A stretch of 64,000 nucleotides of DNA from Nansenia antarctica (GCA_963989245.1 OZ022342.1:14005995-14069994); one strand, 5' to 3'. Positions 31,014-45,349 are shown, numbered from the stretch's first letter. Notes: generated by a model from the sequence alone, not told the origin. Numbers and translations are program-made.

Positions 31014-34000
31014 TTATTTTTTCACCTGGAAACAATGGTCCTGTGGCTCTGCAGAAGAGGGAGTCCAATTCTGTTTAAGCTTGTTGTACCTACTCTTCAC
31101 AACTGAAAGATACAGAACATCCCCCCCCTCCTTCACCAGGACAATCACATCCTCCAGATATGTCTCCTCCACATTCTGTCCATTAACCTCTATCACCACA
31201 TCCCCCTCCAGTAGTCCTGCTCTCTGCCCAGAGCCCCTTAGTGCCACCTACAGGAGGAAAATAAATATCAGTTCAATAATGGACCTTATAGACAAACTCT
31301 TTCATTATACACGTGATGGGTATTTATTTATCCCACATATTGCAAGATATCTCTAGTTTGAAATAAAAAAGACTTCCTTGTTCTATCAAAAGTACAGAGG
31401 ACAAGATGTATCTTAATCTTACTGCTCAGGACAATACACGTTTGCAGGTGAAGCATGTATTTCTGCATGTTGCTGCCATCTCTGGCCACAAGGAACATTT
31501 GAAAATTTAAATATGCAATATTTACATTTAGTGGCAAACATGAGCATAACCTTGTAAACAAACAAAACATGAAATAGATGTGAAGGCAAGTGCTCAACCT
31601 CAATTCCTGATTTTAGAAAGTTAGAAAGTTAGAATCTTCTCACTGGATGATCTTTATCATTGCCATTTAGTACTATTATAGAGCTCAAGGATTCAAGGGT
31701 ACTTTATTTGTCACATGCACAGAAATACAAAGTAAAACATGCAGTGAAATGAAATATAGGACTAGACACTCAACACTGTACATTGTGCCAGAAAAGAAAA
31801 AGACATTAGTAAAAATAAAAGGCACAGGACATAAGGGACATACAGTGCTGAACATAAAGTGCTGTGCAAGTAGCAACAGTGTCCTGCGCTATAAAAAGAC
31901 ACTTTTAAAAAGGCAGTAGCCTAGCGCAGTACAAGGGAACCAATTTAAAAACCAGTTAATAAATAGGTGTGCTTTAAGAGATAAATATATGTGCTATTAA
32001 GAAATAAATTAAGAAATAAATAGGTGTGCCGCGGTCTTTCTACCTCTACTGTCTTTCATTTAGCATGCGGATGGCCTTGGGGAAGAAACTATTTTTGAGC
32101 CTTTCTGTTCTTGCCTTCAGGCTACCAAGGCGTCTTCCTGACTTCAGCAGGGTGAACAGGCTAGAATTGGGGTGTGTGGCATCTTTCCAGATTTTGTGAG
32201 CTCTAGCTGTCACCCGCTTGGAGTAGGTGTCTTTCAGGGTGGGCAGAGACGCTCTGGTGATGCGTTCCGCTGAGCGCACCACCCTCTGCAGGGCTGCCTG
32301 GTCCCTTTTTGTACAGTTACCGTACCAAGCGGAGATGAGATGCACCCAGTGAGGACACTCTCGACGGCTGAGGAGTAGAAGGTCTTCAGGATGGATGGTG
32401 CGACCTTGAACTTCCTCAGCCGCTGCCTGGACTTCTTGAGCGTGTGCTCAGTATGTAGGCTCCAGGAGAGGTCCTCACTAAGGTGCATGCCCAGGTATTT
32501 AAAACTGGAGACCCTCTCCACAGGCTCCCCGCCGATGGTCAATGGGGTATACCCGCTGCCCTTCTTCCTCCTGAAGTCAACCACCATCTCCTTTGTTTTG
32601 GTAACATTCAAGGACAGATTGTTAGACTGACACCACAGTGCTAGGTCTGCTACCTGGCTACGGTAGGCCTGCTCGTTGTTATCGGAGATCAGACCCAGCA
32701 CCACGGTGTCGTCAGCTAACTTGATGATGGTGGTTGAGCTGTCAGAGGCCACACAGTCATGAGTGTAGATGTTGTAGAGCAGCGGGCTCAGGACTCTCCC
32801 CTGGGGGGCGCCGGTGTTGAGGGTCCGTGTGCTGGAGGTGACGCCACCGCCCACCCTCACTACCTGTGGGCAGCCGGTGAGGAAGTCCAGGACCCAATCA
32901 CATAAAAGAGTGTTGAGCCCCAATGACCTCATCTTTGTTGCCAGGTTGAGGGGGACTATGGTATTGAATGCTGAACTATAGTCAATGAACAGCATCCTCA
33001 CATAGTTCCCCCTAGGGAACAGGTGTGCAGGAGGTTGGTGATGGCATCATCCCTGGACCTATTGGGTTTGTATGCGAACTGGAGGGGGTCAAACGAGCTG
33101 GGCAGTGAGGAGAAAATGTGCGGCTTTACTAGCCTCTCAAAACGTTTCATGACTACTGAGGTCAGTGCCACTTGGCGGTAATCATTCAGGCAAGACGGAT
33201 TTTTGTTTTTGGGCACTGGTACAATCATAGACTGCTTAAAACACAGTGGGACTGCAGCACGGGCAAGAGATGTATTAAAAATGTCCGTGTAAACAGGGGC
33301 TAGCGGGATGGCACAGGATTTTAGCTTTTGGCTCAAAAGACATACTGAATTTTTAATAAACCTGTTGCTGAACACAGCTAGTGTGACTGCCTTACTTGGC
33401 TTATGAAGGTGCCAGGAGTCTGTGGGACACAGCTCAAGTTGAAGCCAAAGCCCAGAGGTCCTTTCTGGAGGACGCAGAGTCGTGAACCGGGCAGGTTAGC
33501 TGATGCCTCCTTTAGAACCTCCACTGTAACTGGGGGTGGAGGTGCCTTACTCTTGTTTTCCTTTTCAACAGCTTCACTCCCACAGTAGAAAAGTGGAGAC
33601 AGACCCAACTGAGAGGAGAAAAGGGCATAAAGATAAACAATCATTATCTCATTAGATCTACTTTATACGATGGACTGCTTACAGTGGTTGTTTTGATATG
33701 AACTAGAACCCCTTTGTCAAGGATGTACTGCATGTAATCCCTATTTTGTAAATCATTCATCTTCACCCAAGGTTGACCTTGGTCACACCCACCCACCTGT
33801 GTGTAGAAGTCTAGCCCACGGGGTGTGATAGTGGTGAGGGTGACCCGTTGGCCACTCTGACGCACTCTGTCCACTATGTCCTCATGCCTTAGTGACTCCA
33901 CTGACTCTCCATTGACCTCCAGCAGTAGGTCCCCCTCCTGCATGCCTGTCTTCTCTGCCGGGCTGCCTATGTCCACCTCACGCATTACATTAGCTATTGT

Positions 34001-35953
34001 CGAAAAATACCATATGACACACATACACTCAGAGTTACAATCCAAAAGGTTTACAGGTCTCTGTCTGTTTGTCTGTGTGTATGTGTGTGTGTATGTGTGT
34101 CTTTCCCACACCTTCGCGCCCTAATGGTGTCTTCTCCTGTCTGAGAAGGAAGCCGTACCCCTCAAGCTCTTGGGCCAGGTGAAGCCTCCGGGGCACATGG
34201 GGAAGGTTGTGGGAGCCAGCCATGGACGGCAAGATGGGCATCTGCCGGCGGATGTATCCCTCCTCACTCTCACAGTCAACCACCAAGATGGTCATGAGGT
34301 CATCACACTTCTTCACCTGCAAACATGTACAGTCTTTATCAAATGACCAGCTTAGTGACAGGTTGATCAAATAACGGAGGGTGCTCTGCCTGACCTACCA
34401 TCTTGCTGAGTGCAGAATGTGTGAGCTCAGATACTGTGACTCCGTTGATCCACACCAGCCGGTCTCCCTGACAAACCCCTGCCATCTCAGCTGGACCCCC
34501 GCTCACAAGGCTCACAGAGAATCTGCCCTTCTCCCCTTGTGGGTGGTCACATGACACAAAGTCAACTTCCACATGGTATGTTACCAGGAAGGGGTGTTAC
34601 GATGACCGAGCAGAACATACAGAACAGGATCATCATGGTCTCACCTTCTATGGGTGCAAAGTGAATGCCCAGGCCTGAGGTGGGGTCTCTGGTGATGTGA
34701 CAGAGCCTGGGCTGGCTGCAGGCCTCCCCTCTGTGTGCTCTGGCAAGGGCCTTGAGGTCGTGACCCTGGGACACAGCCTGGTCATACACCACCCCATCCA
34801 GCACCAGCAGACATAGCTGAGGCCCACTGACCCGTAGCCGCCTAGCCACCTGATTCACAGAGAAATAGAGAGAGAGAAAGAGAGAGGTGAGGGTAGGTTC
34901 AGTTAGTATTTATTGATTGAATGACAGATATTTTGGGTTAAACTAAATGGCTTAAACATACATAATTATATTATACATAATTATACAGTAGCTTGAGTTC
35001 AGACTCTTTTACCTCTGAGTGAGACACATCATCCACAAAGCCCTCATTGACCTCCAGAAGCCGATCTCCATCTCTGAGGCCACGGCGCTCTGCAACCCCC
35101 CATGCCATTACATGCCTGATCACATGACCGCGGCAGCCCCTCTCGAGTCCCAGACAGAAGCCAAATGACTCACCTGCTTCCTGTTTGAGAACACAAAGAC
35201 GCGGTGTTGGTGTGGATCCAGTCTCTGGGGACAATTAGAGGAAGCAATGTCATATTTAGTTTACATTTCGGATAGCATTTTTCTAACATGTCAGATCACT
35301 GTGACAATAGAGAGTAGAGGTACCTGCATCATCTGAGATGACCATTGCTGGATTGTCTATTCCCTCTTTAGGATTGAAGGTGAATTTCCTTTGATATAAA
35401 ACATGTATTATTCCTCATCATCTTGATATTTCAAGATATAGATAGATATCACAGTTTGTGTTGATATTTCAAAATCCCCTTTGCATAAGGAAGCATTAAC
35501 AACAGTATATGGCCCCACTACGTAAGTAGTGCTATCTGTGGTGCAGTACAATTCTCACAGTAAGTTTTTATTAGTGCACATGGGGGCTTATCTTAGACAC
35601 ACAGTCTTGACAGGTCAATGGGAGTACCATGTGTGTTAAAGTAAGCATTTGACACTACAATGATACTTTTATTCAGTCAAGAAAAATAGACGCATGAACT
35701 ACAGAAACTCCCAGTTTCTTCAGATTGGGCAATCTTTGAGGCTGAACTTGTGTATGTGTATGATTTACATGTTAATGAATGTTTCCACTTCACCTCATCT
35801 CTTGTCACACATAGTATTCCTTCACATGCACAAACTTTGGAAATTTGAATGATGCAGAAAAGTAGATCAAATCAAATCAAATCAAATTTTATTTGTATAG
35901 CGCATTTCTTACAAGATGCAACTCAATGCGCTTCACATAATGAACATTCTCAG

Positions 35954-35987
<34 letters not shown>

Positions 35988-38900
35988 CTGACAGAGCCGC
36001 AAGCAGGCAAAAGTACAAACCTGTACACTACGGTATGTAGCCAGGAAAATTCCCTTGCAGCCCTCTACACATAGAGCGACTACTAACCAGTTTGCCTACC
36101 AGCACCCAGCAGTGGGCCCCCACACCCCCCCCCCCCCCCCCGGGGAGCCCCCGCCGCCCCACACACCCAGCCCGCCCCACCACCAGCACACCCGGTCCAG
36201 CCAAGCAAGCACAGACCATAAAGGCCCCGCACAAGGACGGCCAAGCAGGTGCCCCGGCGGCGGAACAGACCAGGCACACGGGGCAGCCGGGGGTCCCCAA
36301 GGGGAGGCCCAAGGACCACCGGCGCAAAGCAAGCAAGCAAGGGCGAAAAACCTGTACACCATGTATCCAGGAAAAGTTCCATGTATATTATCGGCGTACA
36401 CACTGTCCATACATTTAGTGTTATATCTGCATCGTTCGGTGGGAGAAGGGAGTGATGAAGGGTAAAAAAGGTAAGGTAGGTAAGAACCAAAACTGACTTA
36501 CTCTGTGAGCTCTATGACCTCCACCAGCCCTGAAATAGAGAGGGAACATTGGTCAGGTACCTCTATTTAGTTCACCAGTTAACCAATTGGTTTTATTGTT
36601 GATTGCTCTCCGATAATTCTCTTATGTCCTTCTAGGTGAGCCATGAATCAATAGTCAATGTTGTAAATCAATGTTGCCTTAGTTGTGTTATCTCATTGTT
36701 TAAACTCTCCTCCCAAACGTCTGTTATAAACATTTCAATAACATTCACTTTACATCCCATCAGATTTATGTCCTCTTGAGTGCGCGAGAAAACCCATTTA
36801 GATTTTAACTGACAATATGCGAAGACCTTCTGTGTGAGCCTATGATTACACGGTTGTTGACCCCAATTATCATGAAGTAACAATGATCAGTTTGGTATTC
36901 TCTTTATCCTTTGTCCTTGCAAACGGATTAGATAAACCTAATAAACACAAGAGCATTAGATATCCACCACTAGAGATGTTTGTAGTATAAAAGGTAGAGT
37001 TAAGAGAGTAGCTAATCAATCAAGGCCAGACCAACATCTCAGTTTTATAGCCTGTTCTCTGTAAGAGAACAAGGGTGGGTAAAACGTAAGCACCCTTCCC
37101 TTTATAATGACTCCTAAACTATTATGTTTACCTTTGTGAGTTTCTCATCAGTTAGATGAATTAGGTGGTAAATCAAATGTGAGAGGTATTTGCATGCTTA
37201 CATCTTGTATGTTGTTCTTCGTTCCTACTACAAACTCACAATAGTGTATGGTAGCAAACTGAATTTGTTGATGTTGACCTACTATATCCTACTAATTGAA
37301 TGTATGATAATGAAGTGTGCACAAAATATTTCCTATGAAGAAAACATTGATCAAACATGAAGTCTTTCAAGCATCAAAACAAACAACCCAAGCAATTGGA
37401 GCATGGAACTGTTTCCTAGTTTACCCCTTTTTCCTAGTTTACCACACCTCCACAGCCCTCAGCCTCAGCACTGGGTCACCCCAGGGCTGCGTGCTAAGCC
37501 CCATCCTCTACAACCTCTACACCCACGACTTCACCCCCATCCACCCCAGCAACTACATCGTAAAGTTTGCAGACGACACCACCGTGGTGGGATGTATCTC
37601 GGGGGGGGACGAGGCGGCGTACAGGGATGAGGTAGAGCAATTGAGCAAGCTGTGCAAGGTAAACAACCTGCTGCTAAACAAGTCAAAGACCCAGGAACTC
37701 ATCGTAGACTACAGGAGGAAAAAGTCCGAGATCCTGCCCCTGCTCATCGACGGAGAGAGCGTAGAGATGGTCTCAAACCTCCGTTTCCTGGGACACATAA
37801 TACGGGATGACCTGGCCTGGAAGGACAACACTAAAGGCACCATCAAGAGGGCACAACAGCGGCTATACACCCTGAGATGCCTCAAGAAACAACACAGCAA
37901 GCAGGAGATGCTGGTGGCCTTCTACCACGGCGCAGTGGAGAGCATCCTCACCTTCGGCATCTCCAACTGGTACCACAGCTGCACGGCAGCGGAGAGAAAC
38001 GATCTACAGAGAGTCGTGAGAACAGCACAGGGGATCACCGGCGCCACCCTCCCCTCTCTGAAGGAGCTGTACGAAACACGCTGTCTCAGGAGGGCCTCCA
38101 AGATCTCCAAGGACCCGACCCACCCTGGGCACGAACACTTTGTCAAGCTGCCCTCGAACAGGAGGTACAGGACCCCGGCCGCTAGGACAAACAGACTGAA
38201 GGACAGCTTCTACCACAGGGCCGTCAAGGCCCTGAACACAGAAAAGGCCTAAGTTCTGGGCCCAGGACAAGTCCGGACGGATTGTAATGGCAGCTAGTGC
38301 CGAGGCACAAACATGTACATTTTCAAGCCTGCAAACTGTGACACTTTAAAAAAATGTGAAAAAAAATACTTTCTTGTGCAATATGACAACCCTAGTTGAC
38401 TATCTGTGCAGTATAGTACAGTGGATTGTGTACATAGCCTCTATTGATGTAAACCAGCTCCTTATCTTCTTGTGATTTTATGCATCTATGCTTTTTCCAA
38501 AATGTGTTTCTTTTTCCTTTCTTAAACACCAGGGGAGCCTCCCCTCCTAAATTTCGTTGTTTGGTACCTGTACTGTAACAATGACAAATAAAGTCTATCT
38601 ATCTATCTATCTATCTATCTTTTGATAACAGCCATAGCAGGCACTCTGGTTTTGCTAATGGCACTCTGTTTGTTTTCCCTTCCATAAACCATCAGGCAGG
38701 GGAGGTCATCAACTAGCCTTCCAGTCAGTGCACAGACATCAACGTGTTCCTTGTGCTAGGGAACAGTGGCATTGCTGAGACACAAACTGTCTCTGGTGAC
38801 TAGACATGCATGGTTATAGCCAGCCTAGACCCTGATGAATAGCAGCATCTCTTCCAGATGCAATAGTCTTCACAGTATTAACTGACAAGAGCATGATGCC

Positions 38901-39152
38901 TCATACTCTAGTCTAAAGAGGGTAAAATACCATGTTATGATCAAAAAATCTGAAAATATTGATTACTGAGAGAACATAAATTCCTAACATTCTGATGAGA
39001 CGAAACACAAACATACAGGACACCCAACAAGAACGCAGATGATGAATAAATGACAAGAGATGAGTAACTTAGGAAGTGATGAGAGATAAAAGAGAGAAAG
39101 AGAGAGAGAAAGCAACACATAATTCAATGTAATTACCTGTAGTGTGTCTCAT
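31014..39152 (-). CDS. pdzd3: PDZ domain-containing 3 / NHERF4, four PDZ domains
   Basis: Scaffold that tethers membrane transporters and guanylate cyclase C at the apical membrane (family knowledge). Ten exons join in phase to 513 aa: 39137-39152, 36502-36529, 35324-35388, 35013-35224, 34645-34849, 34399-34565, 34112-34316, 33797-33993, 33396-33608 and 31014-31247. PDZ1 is about 44-125 (SFGFCLG, DGDRLLEVNEGFVDD), PDZ2 about 155-245 (GVCQGDRLVWINGV), PDZ3 about 268-352 (GYGFLLR, EGDLLLEVNGESVE) and PDZ4 about 403-485 (LGFGFNLSCV, EGDVVIEVNG). DFYTQLGLSPLFYC between PDZ3 and PDZ4 resembles mammalian PDZD3, separating it from PDZK1. The 5-codon first exon is supported by phase only. LINEs fill the introns at 31.7-33.4 and 37.4-38.6 kb. 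Confidence 0.9.
31690..33370 (-). mobile_element. L2/CR1-group LINE (second family), broken
   Basis: The reverse strand carries FKQSMIVPVPKNKNPSCLND, DPLQFAYKPNRSRDDAI, then in another frame MLFIDYSSAFNTIVP, GAPQGRVLSPLLYNIYTHD and IIKLADDTVVLGLIS (the usual FADD reads LADD). It ends in a C-terminal part in a third frame. At least two frameshifts. The 3' end near 31690 has the non-coding tail tgacaaataaagtaccctt when reversed. It lies in the last pdzd3 intron, same strand. Confidence 0.85.
35862..35990 (-). repeat. LINE tail with (ATCAA)n and (CAAT)n
   Basis: Reversed, it reads gcgctatacaaataaaattt followed by the short tandem tail, typical of a fish LINE 3' end. A (caat)n tract lies at 35956-35986. 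It is in a pdzd3 intron. Confidence 0.6.
35990..36480. other. GC-rich low-complexity intronic block
   Basis: C-rich and Pro-codon-rich, including a run of about 16 C residues near 36128. Two similar segments (gtacactacggtatgtagcc and ctgtacaccatgtatccagg) bracket it as a degenerate direct repeat, suggesting an old retroelement insertion. The open frames here look accidental. Confidence 0.4.
37430..38625 (+). mobile_element. L2/CR1-group LINE (third family), 5'-truncated
   Basis: It encodes GSPQGCVLSPILYNLYTHDF, YIVKFADDTTVVG (catalytic) and ILTFGISNWYHSC in one open frame from mid-reverse-transcriptase to the stop near 38252. The 3' end is tttggtacctgtactgtaac with a (ctat)n tail. It is antisense within a pdzd3 intron. 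Same family as 53.2-55.9 and 63.7-64.0 kb. Confidence 0.88.
38626..39136. other. pdzd3 intron 1, remainder
   Basis: Nothing recognised. Unique-looking AT-rich DNA. Confidence 0.5.
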
Positions 39153-39285
39153 GTTGAGTAAGTCTCCTCGATGAATGAGCAGAGAAACAGTGATAGAAAA
39201 CAGTGATAGAAAATGTGTTTTATTTTCAACCTCAATCCTGCCATGGGGCTCCACCTCCTCACTTGCTTTAGGGACAGTACACACA

Positions 39286-39289
<4 letters not shown>

Positions 39290-39340
<51 letters not shown>

Positions 39341-39366
39341 TGTGTGCGTGTGTGTGTGTGTGTGCG
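39290..39366. repeat. (TG)n microsatellite
   Basis: Long TG tract just upstream of pdzd3 exon 1 on its own strand. Confidence 0.95.
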
Positions 39367-39657
39367 CGCACAAGGGGGAGTTGAGACACACTGTCTTTGT
39401 TGAACAGTCTTCATCTGCCTTACACACACAAGGACTCAAGCACACCACCTCGTAAAACCTTACTACCATACAGCATCGCCATAGATTTATGAAATAGTAA
39501 GCAAGGTCAGTGGGAACATGCAGTCACAAGACGCCACAACGAATCTGCCCATGTCAAACCTAGACATCACTGTTATGTTCATAACAAAATCATGTTATTA
39601 TATTATATTATATATAATATATATTATTAAGAATGGTAGGGAGCTGACATCGGGCTT

Positions 39658-39660
<3 letters not shown>

Positions 39661-39718
<58 letters not shown>

Positions 39719-39722
39719 ACGC

Positions 39723-39762
<40 letters not shown>
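39661..39762. repeat. (TG)n microsatellite
   Basis: About 100 bp of TG repeats with one CGCG interruption. Confidence 0.95.
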
Positions 39763-39765
<3 letters not shown>

Positions 39766-41587
39766 AGAGAGATAGCTTTATACAAGGCTGTCAGGCTGTA
39801 TCGACTCTGAAGGTCACCCAGCATTTTCTGTGGAATGGAAACAGTACAGAACTGTGTTATCTGACAACGAGAAGGGACAGTGAGTACCAGTGGTTATGTG
39901 ATGAGTCATTGGTGCACTACTGTAGCTATCATGAAAACAACACACTTCAGCACACCTGTGCCTCTGGCCATCTTTTGTCAAAATCCATTCAAGGCAATAT
40001 AACAGAAAGAGAACAATACTGTAGTGTGATTGGTTTAAGAGCGAGTTGTTGATTGTTGAAGTAAGACGCCAGCAGAGGGCACTATTACCCACAAGATGAC
40101 TGTAATATGATGACAACATAGTTGAAAGAGACATAAGTCTTAATGTTCCTATTCCCTCTCATGTTTCTTGGTGCATTTGATTGGACATTTATGTATATTC
40201 GATGACAGAAGGTAGCAGCATGATCTCACAAAACATTGATATTCCCACAAATGTTCTCAGTATGAAAACAGGTAAACAGGTTATAAATAATTGTATTTAT
40301 TATAATCCCCTGAACAGCGTTCAGTACACAGAACTTGCATTGTTGAAGTTGACAACATAATATAGACAGAATGATAGACAAACCAAATGAACCAAAAGAT
40401 ACATATTTTTTTTGTGTGTAAACAGTCTGTTATTCCACTATTAATAATCAGCAGCATCATAAACCATCATATCATTGGAATGCTCTTGAGGGATACAAGT
40501 AATTATTGGCCATGCATGACGCAGTGCAAAATGGTGCACTGGCATCTACTGAAACATGGCATATTCAGAGCTTACACAATGCAAACATAAAATGATCGAT
40601 TTTTTGGCAAAGCCACAGTGAAATGTCACACATTTTTCTCACCCTGCAAATTAGTCTGCTAGAGGTAAAATGCCCTTGAATGGGTATTGCACAAATAACA
40701 AGGGCACAGCGAAACATCTCTTTAAAATCAAGCCCATCACTTGAATACTTTAAATGATGCAGGACAACATTTGGGGTAGAAATTAGGTTACACTCACAAA
40801 GCATGAGAACTATTGCTATTAGTGACAGCTTCAAAACATAATATGTTCCATAGTCTTCCTTTAGGAAAATCCTAAACCATGGGAACTGCGATAGTCCTAA
40901 TTCTAAATCATCATTCTAATCCTGCTTAAAGTCTTCATTTACAGAGAGGTACTCAATAACAAAACCCTTCTAGGTCAGCTCTCTGTTTCACTTGTTTGTT
41001 TTCAATGAGGGTAGTCGTTTCCAGACAGATCTGTCTACTTCTAGTGCACATTTTTGTATCTTTTTCTTTTTATGGATAGTACTATACTATATAACTGGGT
41101 CAGGGGAGCATGGGTTTCCAAAGAATTTAATTTGCAGAAAGATAAGTCAAAACATGATGAAAAATTGGTTACTCTGCTTTGTGTCCTTAGCAACCCTGGT
41201 ACCAAGAGTAAATATTTTGGGACAGATAATAGTAGTTAGTGGGTCACCAATCCACTTTTCTTTCAGATTTTGTATATTTCATTCCAAAATCATCATGCAA
41301 CATCCAGTTGCTGACCCCTACCTTCAAGCAGCACTCTTCACATTGATATAGAATAACTCAAATAAAATACAAACAGAAAACAATAAACATACATCAAAAA
41401 GTGCATATGTACAATTCTTTACAGCATAACATACTCACTGTACACATTGAATATACTCACATTATTATAATGAGGATTACTAAGTAGAATATCTTTAGTA
41501 AGAAACATTATTATATAGCAATAGTCTATTGGAAAACAATATTTGCATTGCCCTGTGATACAGAGAAGCTTGGCTAAAGATAGCTAA

Positions 41588-41589
41588 GT

Positions 41590-41635
<46 letters not shown>
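41588..41635. repeat. (TG)n microsatellite
   Basis: About 24 TG repeats. Confidence 0.95.
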
Positions 41636-41636
<1 letters not shown>

Positions 41637-42939
41637 GGCCTAAGATGTATTATGTAAATAATGTGCATTGAAGCAAAAGGAACTCCATTCCAGTGCAGAG
41701 GCACAACAACTGTCCAGCCAGCATTTCAAGTATCTAGCCATGTTTTTGATAACACACATCTGTCGGACTGCAAGAACTTGTAATAGAAAAAATAAACTAA
41801 AAATCATTTCAGAGCTCAGGAACGAGTTCAAACAATGATATAGCAAGCAGAAATAAGCAGTTCGACGTTGTGTGTCCGAATGATGACACCATTTTCACAA
41901 AAAACACATTCTACCACAGTTGCCTATTGCAAATACTTGAACGAAAAAAGTAACTCCTTCAGTTGAACTAATGTGAGATGGTCCTCTCTTACGTCAAAAA
42001 CACGGTATTACCTTTCATTTGAGAGGCTGTGGTCTGGTTTCAGTGAGGATGCCTAACATAGTTCCTTCATGTTCTCTCAATGAATGAACACATTGCTTTG
42101 TTCTGATGGAAGCAGATACTTTAGTGTGACTTTTGGGAGGTGGACCCAAACGCTCTGTTTGAGATGCATTGTGATTGCGAGTCATTGTGAGTTAACATCA
42201 ATGACACTTACCATCCACCTTCACTTGTCCACATCCAGACTTGGCAATGCACTGGGAGAGGGACATCTCTCGAGAGTTTTCTATCAGACTTCCCCAGCTC
42301 CGAAGACCTGTGTATCTCTTCTCTTTTACAATAATATGTCCATGCTTAAATCTGTTTGTTCGGGCACACTGTCTGTGCGAACTGTCCATTGGAATGTCTG
42401 TGGGGGTTTGAGGGTTTGTAAGTCAAGTGCAGCGTTGGGGTGGGACCTTGACACCGTCCGGGCCCATCCTGGACCAAGAGGGTTGTAGCTCCTTACCCCT
42501 GGTGTGTGAGAGGTTACAGTGCAGAGTGGGGCCTGTCTGGAATTATCCCCACCGACTTCTGTACATCTCTATTCCCTTCCACAGGGACACATGCTTTATA
42601 GTTACTATATTGGGTATTTGTTTGTGTATAGTGCATTTACACAGTATTCTTTGACAATAAAGATGATATGTAAATACTGTAAACAATATGAATTGGATAA
42701 GGACAACTGAAACAAAAAAATATTTTGTAATGGAAGGGAAAACTACATTTTGTGGCCTTAACTAATCTTCCCTTTTCAAGAAACGTTATCAAAAGCTAAA
42801 ACCCTCTTCAAAAAATAATCTGCTAAATGCTTCCTATTCAGTTTCCACAAAACATCCACAAAAAGTCCTCTAAATATTTATCCAGTCATATTGTACTATT
42901 GAAGTAGTTGCAGTAATGATGCAGCACACGTCTGCGCAC

Positions 42940-42941
<2 letters not shown>

Positions 42942-42991
<50 letters not shown>

Positions 42992-43045
42992 GTGTGCGCG
43001 TGTGTGCGCGTGTGTGCACGTGTGCGTGTGTGTGTGTGTGTGCGC
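42942..43045. repeat. (TG)n microsatellite directly after the abcg4 stop
   Basis: TG/CG repeat starting three bases past the abcg4 stop codon, so (CA)n lies at the start of the abcg4 3' UTR. Confidence 0.95.
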
Positions 43046-43047
43046 AC

Positions 43048-44538
43048 TCATGTGAAACATAAGCATCGATTAAAGCAGTCTTCTCGCTGTGACTTGACTT
43101 TATACCGCAGGACCAGGTAGGTTGCCAGTCGCAGGACGAAGAAGAAGACTCCAAGCACAATGAAGTCCACATAGAGCTTAGCATCCTCCACATTCAGCAG
43201 CTGCAGCACCTCTTCAGGCTTCTGGAATTTACATACCATCCCCGGGCACTCCAGCTCTGAACGGTTCATCCCATAAATAGACAAGATCACCCCCTCAAAG
43301 CCATACCTGAGGCACAGGAGAGAGACATTCCACTAAAGAGAACATTCCACTATACTCGGCATGTTATATCATAACATTTTGTTTGTTTTTGTTTTGTTTT
43401 GAAGTACGTACGTATCTCATTGCCTGCCGGTGACCATTTCAGGAAGCTAATATTCCCCAGACCCTGTGTAGACAGACTCACCTGACGTAGGACACATAGG
43501 AGCTCCACTGTAGGTACTTGGGTATTGTGTCAAAGTTGACAAAGAAGCCAGAGAACAGGAGCACAGGGACAGCTGTGATTGGGCCCACGAAAGTTGCCAC
43601 CTGGAGAGACAGGAGGGTGTGTTATTCATTGAACTACGACCCAGACCCCTCTTGAGGGAGGCAGACAGCTGCTGTGGTGATTGGTGGTGATTGAGCATGA
43701 GAATAGTGCTGTTGAGGGGTAAACCGTTGGCCCAGGTACCTGTAGGGAGGTGGAGGCAGCCCCGATGAGGAGGCCCAGGGACTGGGCTACCAGGGCTGTA
43801 GAGGTGGACAAGGCCATGAACAGTAGGAAACGGGTGGCCTCAGGAGGCTGCTGTGTCATCCAGTACACTATACTGCAGTACATGATGGGGCAGATCACCT
43901 GGGAGAGGGAAGAGAGAGATATGGAGAGTGAGTGAGAGGGGGGGGGGGGCACTCAATTTAAAACCCAAGGAAGGAAGAAACGATTATGTTACCTGGAATG
44001 GTATGTCAGCCATGGTTTTGGCCAGGTAGTACGCCTTCAAGCTGTACCAGTAGTTGAGGTGTTCCCTAAGCAGCACTGACATCTCCATAGGAACTGTGGG
44101 ACATGACACTGTGAATGAGTCCATTGAATTTCCTATTCATTCTACAGGAAGAAAACATTCCCATGAAAACATTGTGACCCCCCCCCCCCTCTACGTTCTC
44201 TGTCTTACAGGTGAGGACGGTGGGCATCAAGGCGGCAAACATAAGGAAGAGCATGGAGAAGAAGAGGAAGCCAGTGTTGTTGAAGACCCTACTGGCGTCG
44301 TTGCCGATATTGAGATAGAGCAGGCCTATCAGAACCCCTATACATAGGTGGGACATCACTCTGAGGTGGGTCAACACCTAGGCACACACAGAAAACATAC
44401 ACCTCATATCAGTGCTCCACATCAAATATTTACTGTTACATTTCAACTCTATTCTTTTACTTATCATTCATTTATTCATTCTTCCCTCCATTTACACCTT
44501 ACTAGTTATAGTTTCATTTCACACACGCACAAACACAC

Positions 44539-44588
<50 letters not shown>

Positions 44589-45292
44589 GTGCACACACAA
44601 CACAGCACAGTCATTATCTAAATTGGGAACATTATCATGTCAATTCTCGTACCGTGTCCCTGCATATCGTGGTGAAGGTTCTTTTGAACAGAATGCAGAA
44701 CTGGTTCAGGGCACTCGTGGCGAAGGTTTGTTTCTCAATCGTCCCTGTGTCCTGTGGACGGACAGACAAAAGAGAGGACACAGTGCCAGTGAGATACCTT
44801 TCGCAAGAGAACATGCTGACCTGTTTCACAAAGGTGCTGGCACAATCAATGTGTCATCATATCATTAAGGTAATATGTATGCATCCTTGATAGATGAATA
44901 CAGTTTTATGAATAAAAGGAATGTAAGTCCAACAATGACTCATTCTTTATGAAGTATGTAGGTTTTAAAGCAGGATTTGACCGAATGGGTGAGGGAGTGA
45001 CTGTGTGACTCCTGATCATGTCATGGTGTTTGACTAGAATGGTGAGGGACTCACAGGGTGACAGGAGTGACAGGATTCACTCTTGTCACTTGAGTTCTTC
45101 TTTCCTTCTTCTGAGCACAGTCCTCCCTGCACGGCTTCGAACAGCACAGGGTTCAGATCCCCATACTCCCCCGAGGCCACCTCAATGACTGGGGACACAA
45201 AACAGAGGACACATTGGTAAAACAAGAACAGACACACACACGCTCACCTGTGTGCGCACACACACACAAACACACACATGAACGCACGCAGG

Positions 45293-45349
<57 letters not shown>

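Larger units (their letters stand above)
39153..43047. other. Region between pdzd3 5' end and abcg4 stop
   Basis: It holds the pdzd3 promoter and the abcg4 3' UTR, whose limits I cannot place. (TG)n tracts lie at 39290-39366, 39661-39762, 41588-41635 and 42942-43045. A LINE-like ending (ttgacaataaagatga) lies at 42650. No further gene seen. Confidence 0.5.

Noticed and set aside
30877..31356. 159-codon plus-strand frame
   Set aside because: Antisense to the last pdzd3 exon (PDZ4), where the minus-strand protein is clearly conserved.
36055..36490. Several overlapping Pro/Gly-rich frames on both strands
   Set aside because: They come from a C-rich low-complexity block inside a pdzd3 intron. 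No splice support.
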